From: Tretioscincus oriximinensis
Lineage: Eukaryota > Chordata > Lepidosauria > Squamata > Gymnophthalmidae
NCBI GenBank assembly: GCA_022410635.1
Contig: JAJVDF010000662.1
Coordinates: 207,607 to 271,606 of the forward strand
DNA: 64,000 nt
Direction: 5' to 3'
Made by a program: the position numbers and the translations under genes. The first letter of the stretch is position 1, and each line of letters begins with the position of its first letter. The notes beneath the pieces are model-generated. The model was not told the origin of the DNA and searched no databases. It saw only the letters and a program-made list of their open reading frames with translations. Below are positions 24,963 through 37,600 of the stretch, in pieces.

Positions 24963-26083
24963 AGCTGTAGCGCAAGCTGGGAGCTGCAGTCCACAGTTCA
25001 GGAACAGAGTTGGGTGCTGTCTGATAATCTCTCGGGTAGTCTGCAAGATTGCGTATCCTTGCACAAGATCCGAGATCTCATGCAGGAGTACATGAGAAAG
25101 CAAATGCCGCTTAGCTCCATCTTTCACTGGGTGCAGAAGTTGCAATCTATATCCATTAAAGGTCCAAAGATCTATCCTGGATTTTATGTGGGATCCCTAA
25201 TGTCAAGTAATAGAACCTATAGTATTTCCAAATAAAGCTATTTTACAATGATCACTGCTTCCCATAATTGTATTACTATATAATATTTGCATTACTAAAG
25301 TATTTAAAAATAATTTTAAAATTAAAATACCTTGAGTAATTTGGTACATACATGGAATTCATTCCCCTGGCATGNTGCAGTTGTGTCTATTAAAAGCGGG
25401 ATAATGGACACAACCTCCAGTTGTGTTGTCAACAAGATCCCTTATCCAGTTGTACGAAGTGAGTGTGAGCATATGTGTGTTTTGTGAGATTAACACAATA
25501 TATAGACACCCTTTTCCCACACAATTTTGATATATGGATACCGCATCTAACTAGTTATTGTATGGAGAGGTTTAGAAGTCTCCATTTGAGATGTAAACAC
25601 TTCAATCTGCCATAAACAGAGACATATAGCTGCTTATTTTTATTGTTTTAGAAAATGTAGGGATCTGACATTGGAAGAGAACACAAATTTAGGGAACTGT
25701 TGAGTTGACTCGGTTTTTCAATTGTTTGCCTTTTGCTGTGAAAGAGCACGGTGTAAATGCTTCTTAAGAGTGGAGAAGATTTTTTGCAGTAGAATTCGAC
25801 TACTAGTAGGAAAAGGCATCGTCAAACATGGCAATTATTATGGTTTATGTCCTAGAATAAAGGTCTGTTATCCTAGGGTTACCACATAAAAGCAGGGATA
25901 AAAATGTTGAATTTTCAATGGGTGTGAAATATTGATTTCCCCCAGCTGTTTGAAGCACTTATAAGCTGTACCTAGTGAAAATTTATCTCTACTATCTCCA
26001 TTAAAGGTGCAAAGTTTTATCCCTGTATTTATGTTATCCATTTTAGGGCAGATAACAGGTTGTGGTTATCACACTATTTTGAT

Positions 26084-26724
26084 CAGACCTGGGCATTGTA
26101 CGGCCCCCAGGCCGCATACGGCCCTTTGATTGGCTCTGACTGGCCCGTGTAACGTTAATTGGAGCGACGGGGGGCTCCTCATAATGCATCCTCCCCTTTG
26201 CTCCTGCAGGCGCGGAAGCCGAGCAAAGTTCTCCCAACAAGCTCAAGAAATCCGACCCCCGCCGCGCGGGGTCCGCCAGGAGGGGGGGCGCGCGGGTCCC
26301 TTTCGCAGCCTCCTGCTGCCGCGTTGCTGCTAATTGGCCGCCACAAGCAAGAGCGCGAACCAAGTTCTTCTTCTGGGCCAGCTGGGCAGGCAGAGGGGGG
26401 AGCCCGGAAAGGGAAAAAAGAGGGGGAAAAGGGACCTGCTGTGAGGGTCGGTTCCTTCCTCCGCTGCCTCTTTGAGATTCGCTCCGGCGGGCGCTGCCGC
26501 CGGGACGCGCTCCCCACTTCCTACCTGCCCGTTTATCTGGGTGGGTCAAAGCCCCTGCCTGGCCGCCTCACTCGACGTGCCGCTTGGAGAACCCCGGGGG
26601 GGGGGGGCTGGAAGAGGTGGGGACAAGACACCTGGTTTCACCCTCCTTGCTGAATTTGGCCGGCCCTCCACAATATTTTCTGTTTCTCATGTGGCCCCAT
26701 GGAAAAAATAATTGCCCACCCCTG
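26084..26724. mobile_element. Non-autonomous hAT transposon, GC-rich interior
   Basis: The terminal inverted repeats are CAGACCTGGGCATT (left) and the complement of CAGGGGTGGGCAATT (right), a typical hAT end. They are flanked by 8-bp direct repeats ATTTTGAT (26,076-26,083) and ATTTAGAT (26,725-26,732), 7 of 8 identical, as expected for a hAT target-site duplication. The 641-bp interior is CpG- and GC-rich and could be mistaken for a promoter island. No transposase is present. Confidence 0.8.
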
Positions 26725-27739
26725 ATTTAGATCATACACACGCGGGCCAATCAAATAAGTTTGTGCTTCAGAAGTGGAATATACGAAAATAAATGCGGTT
26801 CCATTAAAGGAATGCTGAACAAAAAAGAGTTAGCTTAGAAGTTGTCTGCATTTTGTATTTTAGTAGAAGAAAAACGGAAGAAATCTAATTTTCTAGAGCC
26901 AATTACATCTTTTTCAACAACATGCTTGAGAAGCTTGTCATGCAATATTCATGTTAATCTAGACTTGTCAACTCATAAGTAAGTTACGTTCAACAGATTT
27001 CTTTCTAGAACAATTCATTTATTTTGTGAGTTAATTTCAAACGGGCTTAGAAAGTATGTTTTACAATATAATCAGTTTCTTTAAAAAATCTTAAAACATG
27101 ATATGCTTTTTCATTCATTACAGTATCCTGTACTTTACATGAAAATGATGTGGTATCACCTTTACCTGTTTTGTGCACATTTGTGCTTTCTTCTCCGTTG
27201 AGGTATTTTTATGTCCTGTATTAAGTCTGTCCTTTGTTTTGAGTATAAATGTAGGTATGTTTGGTTCTTAGATTTAGCACTTATCCAGCCCCCAGGATAA
27301 ATGGCAGAGTCTCTGCTAGTAAGTTGGCATGGAAATATTTTCTTGGTTACTTATACTTAGCTGTATCTTTAAGTCACAGTACACTTGAAGTTGTGAGGTT
27401 GTTAACATTCAATTTTTTATATTCTCAAACTAAAAGATTTGCTGACATTTTAAATGAGCCATTTCAGGGGGATCCGCTATTTTATAATCTGAGGAATGTG
27501 AAACACATCAGAATTTATTTAAATTTTGGAGTTTTTTGTGGTTCTGTTTAATTATACCATCCCCCAATCTTTGAGTTTAATCCTTCATGAAGGGTAGAGA
27601 AGATTTATATTTGCTCATTGCTATTATAAAAGCCAAATTTGAGCTTCATTTGTTATTAGTGCAAGTCTAACTTCCACATGCATGTACTTAGTATAGAAAG
27701 TTTCAAATACCAATATATAGTTACATAAGATATAAATTT

Positions 27740-27914
27740 CATAGAAATAGCCGTGTTAGTCTAGTAGAAAGTCTAGCATAGGAGCTAGCAGCACTTTGAG
27801 ACTAACTTGAGAAAAGTGGGTGGCAGAAGCTTTCGTAGACATGTCTACTTCTTCAGCATTCTTGAGCATCTGAAGAAGTAGACGTGTCTACGAAGCTTAT
27901 GCCACCCACTTTTC
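27740..27914. mobile_element. Reptile repeat ending in a foldback hairpin
   Basis: It starts with 'atagccgtgttagtctag' and continues into two inverted arms: 27,811-27,856 and 27,870-27,914 (AAAAGTGGG..TAGAC.TGTCTACTTCTTCAG and its complement). The spacer is 13 bp. Related fragments without the second arm lie at 14,515 and 51,105. Confidence 0.75.
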
Positions 27915-30900
27915 ATAAGATATAAAGTTATATATCTCTTTCGCATAAGATGTCTCTTAAGAACCAGTTAGATAACATTAGATTACTTGCACAGAACTGA
28001 GAATTTGATACTGCTTATGGTTTTCGGCAAATAAAAAAATCTGAATGTGAAATTTACTCCTCCCCCGTGTAAATATAATGTCAGTACTGTGAAGAAACAG
28101 GAGATACCAGGAGATATCAACTGGTATCTTAGAGGTAAATTGCAATTACATACCAGCCATCCCTCTTTAAAATCTAAAGAGTAGCAGCAAAATATCCATG
28201 CATGTGTGACTAACCCAATTCCAATTTTCTACTGTAAGGCCATCCTCCTTTTCAAAATATTTTCTTTAAAGGTTCCAGTTGTGTGTTATAAGGAAGAAAC
28301 ATTTATAACCTTATTAAAGTAAAAGGAGAGAGTGATTGTAGTGTGTGTGTATAAATCTAGCTATATTTCTCGGAGTCATGATAGTCCCTAAAGGCTCTGT
28401 GATTGGACAATATTTGGATGAATCCCAGGGCCTGGAATTATATCATCAGTTTTAGATTCTGGGCTATGCTGGCAGCAGTTGCCATTGAACCTGCCCCAAC
28501 GCATCAGCAGGAACAGGGAAGGAACAATACAGAAAGAGGGATGGAGAAACATGAAGGGCGAAGGGAGAAAGAATAAGCTAGACGACCTTCCCCATTGCAT
28601 TAAACTCAGGCAATGGGCTTATACCACTAGTTATATAGTATTTTGCCAAGTAAAAAGATATGCCTTCTGAGCATGCATTTTGAAGAAAAATCTAACATTC
28701 ATTAAATCCATTCAAATGCTATGTTTTTTTCCTAGCAAGTTTATACTTGATAATACATTTCAACAATTGTGATACATAAATAAATCTGTAACTTGTCTTT
28801 GCTTAGAAAATCTGATTTAGAATATTTATATTTTTATATTTGATTTTGACTCTATTCTGGTTATTATGATAATTCTGAGAATTGACCAAAGTAATACATT
28901 CAATCATCGTCCTTAAATCACTGAAAAAATATTGTATTTAAATACTGTTCAATAAAAAAATAAAACCATTAACAAATTTGTACTTCCAGGCACATTAAGA
29001 ACATTTTATTAGTATTACAGTGCTTAGATACCATTTTGTCACTACAGTTCTCTGAATCTAGGAAAACACAACTAGTTTTATTTTATAAAGCAGTATTTGG
29101 GAAGAAGGTATAAAGAAAAAGCTGTATTCAGCAAAGCATTTCACTATCAGAACATGCATAAAAAGTTACCTCAGAGTTCCAAGAAATATTTCAAAACATA
29201 TTAAAACATTTACATTGTAAATTACTTATAAAATTACAATAGTTTTTCACAACATAGAAAAAAATTACAAAATACGATCAGTTTATCAAATTCAGTAACG
29301 TGAGTATGCATTAAAAATCCAGTTGTGTAAACATTTTATCTGAAACAGTAAAACTTCTTAAATAAGTTACATAGATGGCAAACTTTCCTGTTGTATGACC
29401 TTCTGTAATAGGAATTATGTGTCATATTCTTAAGTTTACAGTAGTTTCCATTATGAAGACTGTCCTGGAAAGAGTAATGTATTCATGTAGATTTAGATGA
29501 ATCTGAAGCTATCATGCAAAGTAAGTTAGAAATCCAGTAAATGTCTCTACTAATAATATAACATAAGCAAACACTAATTTCTCTTGTGACACTTTGTATC
29601 ATGCAAACATAATTTATTACTAATATTCTAAAGAATCCTCAGCGAACTCCACATAGCCTTAATCGAAAATATTTGAAATGATCTTTATTTCTAAGAGAAA
29701 GATGCTAATATGGATGCTTACATTATGAACAAAATGGGTTGAATTATTAACTGCAATTCTACTTTAAAGATTGTCATTATAGGAATAGTAAGGCATATCT
29801 GAAGAGAAATTAAGTTATTTTTAAAAGCATTTTAACAACTAAAGCATTTATTTTAATATTAAGGAAAATTCAATATTTCCTGTTAAAGATGCGGAATATA
29901 TGATTATCCTAATGAAAGTGGTGAAATGAACTGGTAAAAATCTACTTCATATAATGGGTCTATGCCAAAACTTCCCATTTTACTAGAGAAGAACAATTTG
30001 TGTTCATAAGAAACCAGCAAGGGCTACATACTGTGTTTGCAAATTCTACCAATCATGATTTCATTCTGGGCCATTAATATGCTCATATACAAAGCAACAA
30101 ATTTAGTGACTTTTCATTTGTCCCATTTTTTTTGCTTTCCACGACAGCCTAAGGCACTGGTAAATTATTTGAGACTGAGCATCCTAGACAAATCAGTCAA
30201 GTGCTTTTAACAAGTAAGAAGTGGAAACACCTAACAGTTGCCCTCAAGTAATTTTGAATGTGAAGGATGAGACTTATTTTGCATGTGGACTTCTGAAATT
30301 ATTTTTCATTAAATTTGATATACATGCACACATAGCATACATACTGTAGAACCATGTTACATGCACCTCTTTTAAGCAACCGTGGCCTTTAAATCAAGTT
30401 TGACTGAAATGAGAATTATTTGCTGCATTTTCACAGTACTTTATGAATACTACAAACAATTTTATCAGTGGGAAGCATCTATTCAGGAATCAGTGGAACA
30501 GCTTAGCCATGTGGAATTGGTGCATAGAAACCAAAACTTTAAAAAAACTATTAAACTCTTTTATTCCTTCCCAGGTAGCCTACTTCCCTTTCAATCTTTG
30601 TTTTAGATTAATTTGCTGATTTGATTTTTAGCCAAGTTAAAATTATATTCTAACAATATAATTCAGTTAGTTAGATAATCATTTGCCTTAACAGAATTCC
30701 TACTTTTGTCTCTTACAATAAAATTCATCTGGAAAAAAATGGTGAAAACAAGTTAGTAGTATTTTTCAGTGGCTTGGACTGACATTCAGTATCTGTAAAT
30801 CTAAATGTTAAATAATTTAGATTTAGGTTCATAATGCCAAGGAAGTATTGCCGAAGATGGGGTGGTCTGCATTTACGATGCCTGAACTATACTAAGGAAA

Positions 30901-31891
30901 CAAAACATGAGAAACATTTAAGTAGGAAGAAATCATTTACAATATTATTTCAGAATATTAATGAACAAAGGAATGCTGAATGAATAGGCTTGAAATATCC
31001 TATTCTGACGAGTTCTAATGGCAGCAGGACAAGAGATTTTAAGAAAGTCTTTTTTCTCACTGAATTTTCCATGTACTTTTTCCGTGCACTGCAGATATGG
31101 ATAGAACCACCAACCAGACATATAAGAAGGTGCTCTCCATTTTGTTAGGTTTAAAGGCTGCTTAATTTTGCACTATTGTTTATCTTGCTGCTGATGTCAC
31201 AGGGACTGGCAATTCCTAACAGCCCCAGTTTTCTCTGACAATTTATGAAAAATGAATTCCAGAGTCTAGTTATGGTGACTAAAGGGCTAGGTTAGAGCTT
31301 AAACATGGAATACCCTTTCTACGGCTCAACACATAGCCCTGCCAAACAATAAGCACCAGATGATTCTGGTCTGCTAACCATATAGAAATAATCTGCAAGG
31401 TGAATAGTGTAGCAGTTTTTGCTAACCATGTGTCCTGCAGTTGCTTTGCATTACAACTGAGTAAGCTAGTTGGGCCTAATGTGATGAAGCCCTTTTATTA
31501 TTTTTTTATTGTAATGTAGGTCATTTCACATAAAATATGATTGCTGATTGGGCTCAGTTACTCCTACGTTTTAACCTACCTTTGATACAACTTCAAAGTG
31601 AGCAAACACATGACCCAGCAGCAAACAGTTATTATCTAATCCTGATGTGAATGAAAGTGTCCTCTCATTCCCAAATTAGATCTAGGTTTTCCCCAAGGCA
31701 TTTAACACAGAATATTACAAATTTGTATCACATATGATGTAGTCTACGAAACAGTATGAAGTGTGCACATTTTGTTAAAAGTAAGTTTCAATGTTCAGCA
31801 GAGCATCTACAGAGTGTTGAGAAAACACGTATGAGGATGAATCAATGCCTGAAAAATCAAGGACTAAAAAAAGTCAGACAATATTAAAATG

Positions 31892-31930
31892 TTCAGATTC
31901 TTGTCATTTAGAAAAAGACAAGAATCTGAA
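31892..31930. other. Perfect 14-bp stem-loop in presumed HACD2 3'UTR
   Basis: TTCAGATTCTTGTC (31,892-31,905) and GACAAGAATCTGAA (31,917-31,930) are exact reverse complements around an 11-nt loop. In the transcribed orientation this would form a strong hairpin. Confidence 0.8.
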
Positions 31931-33109
31931 AAGGTTTCACAAAGCTTTCAACATGGCTTATTTCGACACAGTAGAACTGTAAAAGAAATTCCCGATCATT
32001 ACGGTCTTAAATAAATACCACTTAATTTCACCTACTGCATTTTAAGAGATGCAGAATTTGGATCACCTAAAGTTCACTAAATGCAGAATTTCTAAGGTAG
32101 ACAAAGATGCACCACAAGTCATGTCTTGTAAATTTGCATAATCAGATATGTTTAAAACAGAACGTTTTACTCTAAAACTTCAACAAAACCTTTTAAGGGT
32201 TAGGGTACTTTGCAACTGAGTCTAATAAGTAGTTATACATTTTTGACAGGACATGACATTGTTGCACTGAGTTGAAAGAACTGAGAATCAACAAAAATAT
32301 TCTATATGTGATAGATGATAGATAATGCCCATTTGGTATCCTGTAAAACAGTCCTGAGGTACAGCAGCAGAGATTTTGCTGAGATGAATCCCTCTGGATG
32401 TCACCTGGCCACTGCATTATGCAAGTAAAGATTTCTGTCACAATGCGGTTAAGGTGCAACCATTCTTCTCAGCCAAAACATTAATAAAGGTGCCCCCTCA
32501 TGTTTTCAGTTCAAGAAAAGGTTTGTATCTAATGAAACCAATACCATAACAATGATAGAAGCAACAGTTCAAAACTGCAAGAGGTATATATGTTTTTAAA
32601 AATTATCTGAATCAAGTGATTCAAGTACCAGTGTAAAATAAAGAATATAATATTATGAAAAATAATCATACTCCTTTTATACGATAAAACAATGGGCACG
32701 GACCAGAAAATATCAAGACAGAAGCTACTGAAGCACAGAGTTGCCACCAGATAGTACTTTGATATTGTATTTTGTAGCACTACTCCTGAAGTAAGCACTT
32801 TCAGAGCAATTCCTAAGCTCTGGAACAGCTAGGCAAATGTGCAGGCAATTTAATGGATTATGGTCTGGATTTCTGTCCCTGGGACAATTGCCTCCACATG
32901 CACATGTGTGACTGCCATTACAACTTTGGAATTGCCCAACACATGTGCTGGGGTCATTTCCAATATGGCTGATTCCAGGAACAAGCATGCAATCAGGTAA
33001 GTTGCTTTTAAAAAGAACTGGTGGGAGTTCATTTTCCTCCAATCCCCAAATAAGACACAGACCCAGCCTAAATTTTTTAATTATTGAAGATATAATACAT
33101 ACCCTACAA

Positions 33110-33330
33110 CTGTGGTTCCCAAAATGGAGCGCATGCCCCTCAGGAGGACAATATGATTTTTAAGGGTGGGGGGGATTGAAGAATGAGTTATTGATAGTGA
33201 ATTAACCTAATGGCCTTTTAGGTTCCTCCTTTTTTTAGTAGTAAGAATTATGTGTCATGGAGGGGTGATGGTGGTCAGGATTTTAGAGATGTTTAAGTGG
33301 GGCATGGCCCCAAAAGTTTGGGAACCACTG
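33110..33330. mobile_element. Short hAT-type MITE
   Basis: The ends CTGTGGTTCCCAAA and the complement of CAGTGGTTCCCAAA form the inverted repeats of a common vertebrate hAT MITE end. The 221-bp interior has no coding capacity. The flanking 8-mers match only partly (about 4 of 8), consistent with age. Confidence 0.7.
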
Positions 33331-34537
33331 CTGTAGAGTAATAATACAAGGTAACACTATTTTTCATAAAGCCTACTCTTAAAAGTTTATGTAGTATATT
33401 TCTTGTAATATACAATAATTTAACTTTCTTCAAAGAAAATTTGTTTTGATCAGTATGAGATCTCCTAGAATTTCACTCTTTCTAAGTACCTTTCATAAAT
33501 AGGTAGCCTGTAAGGTTCAAATTACATTTGGTCTCAGACTGTCTTAAGAACTTTATTTAATAAAGAACATTCAAACTGTGATTTCTCATCTGGTTCCATT
33601 ATAAAAATGCCATTCTCTAAGTAAGCTTTGAAGTAAATTAGGTTTACCAAGCACTAACATCGCCTTCAGGGGACAAAATTAATGGTGTTCTTAAAAACAT
33701 TTGAACTTTGAATAAGCACATTTTAAGAAAAGGCTCTTAAGAGAACTTGTTTATATACTGAAAATTAAAATAAAAATACTTTTGTTGCTAATTAGGTTTG
33801 AAAAAAGAGACTAGAACTAATTAGGGAAGCTAATTGAAAGCCATAAAAGTGGCATTAAAATAAGTTACAAATTAGTTATTCTGTAGATATAGTTCAATAA
33901 AACTTGAGTTTGTAATTTAAGAAAAATGTAAGAGCATTCAATTGCTAGAGAACATTCAAGTTTGAGGTAATTTTAGTTGCACCTTTAGTACATATATTGG
34001 GCAGAAACCACTATTTTAAGTCCATCTGCAAAATCAACAATTGTGTATATTACACAGTATATTATTATCGTAATCACTTCATTGTAGAAGATGCTATTCA
34101 ATTGGGCCTCAACTTTCATGAGATAGAATTTCAGTTCAAACATCTTTTGTGACACGCTGGTTAGTCCGTGGTTATTCTAGAGAAGCTGTTGGAAGCATTT
34201 CAGACAACAGTAGTAACAACATAGGCATGCAAACAAGCTTTTATTAATCCTAATTCAAATACTAATTTGCTTTTTCACTCACACCATCAAAAAAGCCTGT
34301 TCCTTTTTTCCCTTTAGACAAATTTAAAACAAAAGAACGATAAAGAAAAACTAAGGGAACATCCAAAAATTGGAGTTTTACAGGTTGATGACAAGAAACG
34401 GTTCTGAAAGATTTCATTCAGTATTTACTATTTTTATTTTGTCACTTTCAAATTTATAAACTTCTGAAAACTTGTTTGAGCTGCTGTTTCCCTCAGTATA
34501 TGTATAGTTTGTGCATAAGTTCTGAGTAAAGGTGAAG

Positions 34538-34620
34538 TTACTCAGTTTTTTTGGGTTCTTCGGAAGGAGAGAGGACCTTTCTTCTCTGATGCAACATGTG
34601 AAAGTACAATTGAGGAAAGA
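34538..34620 (-). CDS. HACD2: HACD2 terminal coding exon 7
   Basis: Encodes [20 protein letters not shown] followed by EEPKKTE and a TAA stop at 34,538-34,540. The last four residues KKTE fit the dilysine ER-retrieval signal (human KKFE). It is the most diverged part of the protein outside the N-terminus. Confidence 0.93.
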
Positions 34621-37600
34621 CTGAAAAACAAAATTCCTTTTTTAAACAGAATTTTAGTGATTTGGAACAAAATATTTAAAATATTTGATGACAAACATTT
34701 ACATTAACCATTCTCATGATATGGGCTAATAAACAACTGCTCTTGCACCTCTCAGATTGGATTATTGTAATGTGTTCTACTTAGAAGATAGTTAAGAAGC
34801 TAATCAGACGCAAAATAATGCTCTCAGATTACAGAGGCAGCTATTGCACCAATCATGTATTATTCTGATCCTTAAAAATCTAGTTTAGGAGATCATAATT
34901 TTATAAAGTCCCACAGACATAGACAAATGACCTTCAAACCATTTTATACCCAAACCTACATATTTGAACAAAAGGGTCACAAGGTGTTTCAGCTGTATTA
35001 TAGCAACCAAACTTAAACCTAGACCTTAAAGCTCTTATATTCCATTATGAATTTGAAAGTAACAGGGATACTTAGCTTTAGAATGCAATTTTGTTTTTTA
35101 CCACTTACTGTATGTTTAACTAGCTCTGTGAATTATTCTGTGAGTAATTTTTGCTGTCTTACTTCAGAATCAAATTAATCCTGTACTTTTCCTGATTTTG
35201 AGAAAATTAACATCACTTATTCTGAAAGCTAAAGAATAGTTACCAGTATTCCAACAACACATTTTTTAAACATACAGTTTTGTATCTCAAGAATTTAAAG
35301 TGGACTTACGTGGAATATAAGAGATCATAGTAAGAATGAGGAAGGTATAGTAGTCGAATGAAAAGTTGTACTTATTAGGTAAACTAATAGAATATAAGCC
35401 AGATCGTCTGACAAAAGGCAGGGCTGCGTATATTGTGAGCAATTCGCCTGAAACTCCCATTGGATACAGTGCAATGAACAACGTGTACCTAAAAAACCAA
35501 GAGCATACGTTTAAAGAGGCAGAATAACTGAGAATGCACTCACTGTGATATCCTAGGAAACAATTTACTGAGCCCAAGAGAAATCACATTTTCCTTTTAG
35601 GATGTTCAAAAATCAATTCCCAAATTACAAAAGATCTAATATTTAGTTATTCAAGCATTTTTTCTATTTTAATAGAACATTCCAGCTTAAATGCCCTCAT
35701 TCCTCTGACACTAATTATTTCATACACATTTAGTTTTAATGAATGTTGTAGGTTCTAGTTCTGGTTACAATTGCATTTTTTATTTCAATAGCAAAAACTT
35801 ATTAGTTGTTGGTTTAACAGAGGTTGGTCTGCCTGAGGGCAACTACCGGTAACATAGACTGAAAAAACACATAGGAAAAAAAAAACCCTTAGCTCAAAAG
35901 CACTTGAGTTCATACTCCATGTAAAGCTACTGAAGAACCTCCTTCCTAGGATTTATTTTCTTGCAGAACTTCTCACATGGGATATGAAGGCTTTCAGAAG
36001 AGAGAACATCTCATCTATAAAAATAACTCACGTCGTGGCGAAAGCACTCTACACAATGCAGGTGATTGGACAAGCCCCCCCTGCCAACACACAGCTTGGG
36101 CTAAGCTGCTGGAGGCTGCCATGACAGTTCTTTGTGTGGAGGCTGCCAATGCCCATTCCAAGCTAAAGGATGATGGCAACGCCTGCCCCGGGTTGCTGGG
36201 AAGGCTCACCCTGAGCCGTCAGGAGCTGGGATTTGCTTGCTGCTTCACAAGCAGGCCACTCCTGCAAGCAGTGAGCAAAGATGGCACCCAAACCCCATTT
36301 TTGCAAGCTTCTCACTACTCCACAAATATTACACCAATCTTTGGACAGTTTGAAAATGGTGCCTGCTTCACAGATATTTCAAATGCAGAAAAACTGAGCC
36401 ATTAGACTATGACTGTACTTAATTTAAAGCTAATGTGGTTGCAGTCAGTTTTATAACATGGAACCTCAGCAGCCATTTTACATTTAAAATAGTAGATGAT
36501 CAAACTCCTCATTTCTCTTCTATGTCAAACATCTTCCAAGGCAATTATTTTTCCTTCTTATATATACTCTAAAAATACGCAAGCCTTTTAATGACTAATA
36601 CATGCTAAATTTGGGTTTAGTGTTACAGCCACACTAATGTACTGCAATATGTAGACTGTATTTGAGTTTTTCAGTAGGTAGGCTTTTTATTTGGAAGAAG
36701 AATATTAATAATAGTTTAATGCAAAAAAAAACAAACGTAAGTAATAATTTCTGGCTTCGTATGCCCTTTAATGAGGGATGCTCTTACCTTGCCCACTTTA
36801 TGAGGTAAGGAAGGTGATTTAATAAGCTGAAGGTATAGAAGGAATAGCGGATAATCTCTGTGATAGTCCAGGCAACAACAAAGAGAAGGACACTGTCTTC
36901 ACTTTGTACCTAAAACGCAAAACATTTCTTGAAGTTGTTTTCCTCACTGGATTAGTTCAATGGTGCAGCTGCGCTTTTACAAATTTAATAATTAGATCTA
37001 TTACCAAAAACTGCACACAAACATGAGTATAACCATTAACAGAAAACATGCCCTATAATAATAAAAATGCCTTGTGTATCATTACAATAATGAAATAGCA
37101 TTAGTTTTCAGATTCAATTATTTTCTCCAAATATTTTTTCCCCAACAACAGTTCCATATACAATAAGGATGGGACATAATATCTCTAAAAGGTTACCACA
37201 AAAATGGAAGCAGTAATTACAAATACACTTATACACTATTATATATATGTTGTGATATTTTGGTTGTTTTTAATATTTTTGTCATATGTTTGTTTGAAAG
37301 CAAATAAATATTTTTAAAAGCTATCTTTATAGAGGATTTATTTTATCAACTAGAGTTATTCTCATGATTCATTATAGAGGAAATACTACCCTTGTGTTTA
37401 GTGACACCTACTGGTCATAAATCGTACACCATCTATTAAATTTCTGTAAATTTTCACTAAGGCTCTGACCACGCGTCTACTTTTAATCTTTCTTCAGTCC
37501 TGCATAGGGCTGCCATATTTTGGCAGCCCAAAACCGGGACGGGGTGGGGTGGGGGTGCATGCACACACACACGTACCCGCGTGCGCGCACATACGGACGC

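Larger units (their letters stand above)
24963..28980. other. Intergenic DNA between HACD2 3' end and ADCY5 promoter
   Basis: No protein-like frame is visible. Apart from the hAT element (26,084) and the foldback repeat (27,740) the stretch is AT-rich unique or unrecognised old-repeat sequence. Two short related blocks ('atctccattaaaggt' at about 25,150-25,200 and 25,995-26,030) suggest a broken transposon. One undetermined base lies at 25,375. Confidence 0.6.
29005..34537 (-). other. HACD2: Probable long 3'UTR of HACD2
   Basis: This segment follows the HACD2 stop codon and is strikingly free of the SINEs and CR1s that fill neighbouring DNA, apart from one hAT MITE at 33,110. An AATAAA on the minus strand at 29,005-29,010, with a T-rich stretch after it, is a plausible distal polyA signal. 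Earlier AATAAA matches also exist, so the true end is uncertain. The extent is inferred from repeat depletion and gene orientation. Confidence 0.45.

Noticed and set aside
26043..26653. GC-rich block with long frames, considered as a promoter or first exon
   Set aside because: It is bounded by hAT inverted repeats and an 8-bp target duplication, so it is a transposon.
35977..36405. 142-codon plus-strand frame in HACD2 intron 5
   Set aside because: No family resemblance, no splice or promoter context, and it lies in a GC-richer probable repeat fragment.
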